From positions 1 through 9,488 of the forward strand of contig CATKFT010000268.1 of the NCBI GenBank assembly GCA_949747745.1: 9,488 bases of DNA, in the 5' to 3' direction. A program made the translations under genes and the position numbers. Below are positions 8,143-9,488 of the stretch, one piece after another. A model generated the notes under the pieces. That model was given only the letters and a program-made list of their open reading frames with translations. It searched no databases and was not told where the DNA came from. Numbering within the stretch: the stretch's first letter is position 1; each line of letters starts with the position of its first letter. Source of the DNA: an uncultured Clostridia bacterium (GTDB taxonomy: Bacteria > Bacillota_A > Clostridia > TANB77 > CAG-508).

Positions 8143-8182
8143 ATTAACTCCTCCTTTTTACAAGGCTACTTAATAATGCCTT

Positions 8183-8210
8183 TTTATATAGTATGAAGCA
8201 TTCATTTGAA
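8183..8210 (-). promoter_or_regulatory. Candidate eno promoter
   Basis: Minus-strand TTCAAA (8210-8205), 16 bases, then TATAAA (8188-8183), about 40 bases before the TTG start. It is plausible but not compelling in such AT-rich DNA. The dyad found at gap and pgk is not present here. The 137-base space between the 41-codon gene and eno holds no other clear signal, and no terminator for the upstream module. Confidence 0.3.
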
Positions 8211-8278
8211 TTTTATTCTTAGGCTTAGTATTATTTATATTTTCTATTACCTAATCATTCATTTTTCAAATATAATAA

Positions 8279-8404
8279 TTATGCTCTTAAAAATTTTTCT
8301 AGCTGACTTTTTACTATCTCATCAACAGTTTCCATAGAACATCCATTATATTCTTTTATCATTTCTACAATCTTTCCTAAGTTTCTATATTCTTGTTTTT
8401 CCAT
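8279..8404 (-). CDS. Small hypothetical protein (41 residues) downstream of the AbiEii-like toxin
   Basis: ATG at 8404 to TAA at 8279. The product is charged and helical-looking, beginning MEKQEYRNLGKIVEMIKEYN and ending with a VDEIVKSQLEKFLRA segment, without membrane segment or signal peptide. AAGG stands about 7 bases before the ATG. It starts 18 bases after the toxin stop on the same strand with no terminator between, so it is probably the third gene of that transcript. I do not recognise the family. It could be an accessory or regulatory peptide of the toxin-antitoxin pair or an unrelated small gene. Confidence 0.6.
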   Translation of the reverse strand: MEKQEYRNLGKIVEMIKEYNGCSMETVDEIVKSQLEKFLRA

Positions 8405-8422
8405 AATCTACCTTGCTTTATA

Positions 8423-9244
8423 TTATACAACTAAAGGTTCTAATTGTTTTATAAAATCTAATATTGTACCTAAAACAATATCTGTTTCTTTTCCTATCCA
8501 ATTATATCTACTATTTTGAACATTTTCTAAAAAATTTGCATTATTAAATATTTTACTCAATTCATTTGCAATTTGGTATGTAGTATTAATTCTAAAATCA
8601 CTATTGATACAATATATATTAATCAATTTAAGTAATAATGACTTGTCCATATTTCCCTCTGTTATAAGATAATAAAAATCATATATATCTTTATATCTTG
8701 TTGTTCTAATACCATGTTTTAACATAGATAGCAGTTTTTCAACAAAAATCTGCTCTTTAGTATTTATTAATAATGTCATACTGTTATTAAATACTTCAAA
8801 GTTAAACATATATTCTTCTTGTTCTATATCTAAATTGTTATGTACTCCAATATCAACTTTAGTTTCTATTTGATTTCCAAATGAATCTTTTAAAACAATA
8901 TTAACTCTTTTTCCATGATAATCTTGATGTTTTAAAGGTTTTATTTTTTTATTAACTATTATTGTTATTCCATCATCAATTTGATTTAATTTATCAAACA
9001 ATAACAATATACTTTTATCTTCTAAAGAATATCTAATTAAATCTATATCAATATCAACAGTAGCTCGTCTTTTGTCATTAATTATATTAAACATAACTAC
9101 TCCACCCTTGACTGTAATATTGTTTCTATAATTAGATTTTGCAATCTTGCTTAATATTATATCTTGTGCAACTTTTGATGTTGCATAAGCATCTTCATAT
9201 CCTTTTTCTAAATAAAAGTCTATGCTTTCTAATAAATTTATCAC
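8423..9244 (-). CDS. Nucleotidyltransferase AbiEii/AbiGii-family toxin
   Basis: A 273-residue member of the AbiEii/AbiGii nucleotidyltransferase family (PF08843-type), the toxin half of type IV AbiE systems linked to abortive phage infection. VKGGVVMFN (45-53) followed by KRRATVDIDIDL (58-69) is the polymerase-beta-like core, with Gly47-Gly48 and acidic residues around Asp64/Asp66 for metal and NTP. Further on, TKVDIGV (128-134), NTKEQIFVEKLLSM (161-174) and RTTRYKDIYDFYYLI (180-194) match the later family motifs. Translation begins at GTG 9244, with GGGAGG (9252-9257) 7 bases upstream. The G of GTG is the last base of the preceding gene's TAG, so translation is probably coupled. The key residues are intact. 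Its target has not been determined and may be tRNA or nucleotides, as in relatives. Confidence 0.88.
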   Translation of the reverse strand: MINLLESIDFYLEKGYEDAYATSKVAQDIILSKIAKSNYRNNITVKGGVVMFNIINDKRRATVDIDIDLIRYSLEDKSILLLFDKLNQIDDGITIIVNKKIKPLKHQDYHGKRVNIVLKDSFGNQIETKVDIGVHNNLDIEQEEYMFNFEVFNNSMTLLINTKEQIFVEKLLSMLKHGIRTTRYKDIYDFYYLITEGNMDKSLLLKLINIYCINSDFRINTTYQIANELSKIFNNANFLENVQNSRYNWIGKETDIVLGTILDFIKQLEPLVV

Positions 9245-9488
9245 TAAAAAACCTCCCTATGTATAATTTCAAAAATGTTTTTTCCATTAGCAAAACATTC
9301 TAAATAATCTGCAAGTAAACTCATATCTATTTCGTCTACAATTTCTCTGTAATTATTTATTATTTCCTTGTAATAATCAAAAGCAAAAGTATTCTTATTT
9401 CTTATTAGTTCAATTAACATTCTCTCTTTGTTATAAATATTTATTTGAACATTATTATAATTTACTTGACTTTTTCCAATTTCAAAAA
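9244..9488 (-). CDS. AbiEi-like antitoxin, C-terminal part
   Basis: The last 80 codons of a gene entering from the right edge, ending in TAG at 9246-9244. The visible part, with VNYNNVQINIYNKERMLIEL (about residues 7-26) and then a helical IRNKNTFAFDYYKEIINNY segment, fits the C-terminal region of AbiEi-family antitoxins, where a conserved (Y)xxERxLxDLxRNR-type stretch is followed by helices. The N-terminal winged helix that represses the operon in known AbiEi proteins is outside the window. The one-base overlap with the AbiEii gene and shared strand support the antitoxin assignment. Alone, the fragment would be only moderately convincing. Confidence 0.7.
   Translation of the reverse strand, partial: FEIGKSQVNYNNVQINIYNKERMLIELIRNKNTFAFDYYKEIINNYREIVDEIDMSLLADYLECFANGKNIFEIIHREVF

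Overview
The window is AT-rich with strong Shine-Dalgarno sequences (AGGAGG, GGAGGG), UGG as the Trp codon in the conserved motifs, and every confident gene on the minus strand. Protein families (B. subtilis-like YlmH, clostridial Pgk/Gap/Tpi, and a KGITLIAL-type pilin-like protein) point to a low-GC Firmicute, most likely an uncultured, possibly gut-associated clostridial lineage. That assignment is an inference from gene content and protein style, not a database result.

Layout, read in the direction of transcription (right to left). At 9488-8279 is a small accessory module: the C-terminal end of an AbiEi-like antitoxin, an AbiEii-family nucleotidyltransferase toxin overlapping it by one base, and a 41-codon unknown gene just downstream. 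At 8142-6861 lies enolase, complete in content but split by one extra base inside its catalytic loop. After enolase come a 132-bp nested inverted-repeat element and a perfect 16-bp terminator stem. A two-gene unit follows: ylmH (ribosome-associated S4 RNA-binding protein) and ogt (O6-methylguanine-DNA methyltransferase), closed by a terminator. Next is a 506-residue pilin-like surface protein with a DUF6273-like C-terminal domain. Then come gap, alone, and pgk-tpiA as a pair. An Uma2-family nuclease-like gene runs off the left edge.

The metabolic core is lower glycolysis: TpiA, GapA and Pgk convert dihydroxyacetone phosphate to 3-phosphoglycerate, and enolase makes phosphoenolpyruvate. Phosphoglycerate mutase and the CggR repressor, often found in this cluster in other Firmicutes, are absent from the window.

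The most notable non-coding signal is a pair of near-identical dyads, one upstream of gap and one upstream of pgk. In each, the -35 box (TTGAAA) sits at the dyad centre and a -10 box follows after exactly 17 bases. The arms differ by one compensated base pair, so the symmetry appears to be maintained. This is either a shared operator/promoter cassette for the two glycolytic units or a terminator fused to a promoter.
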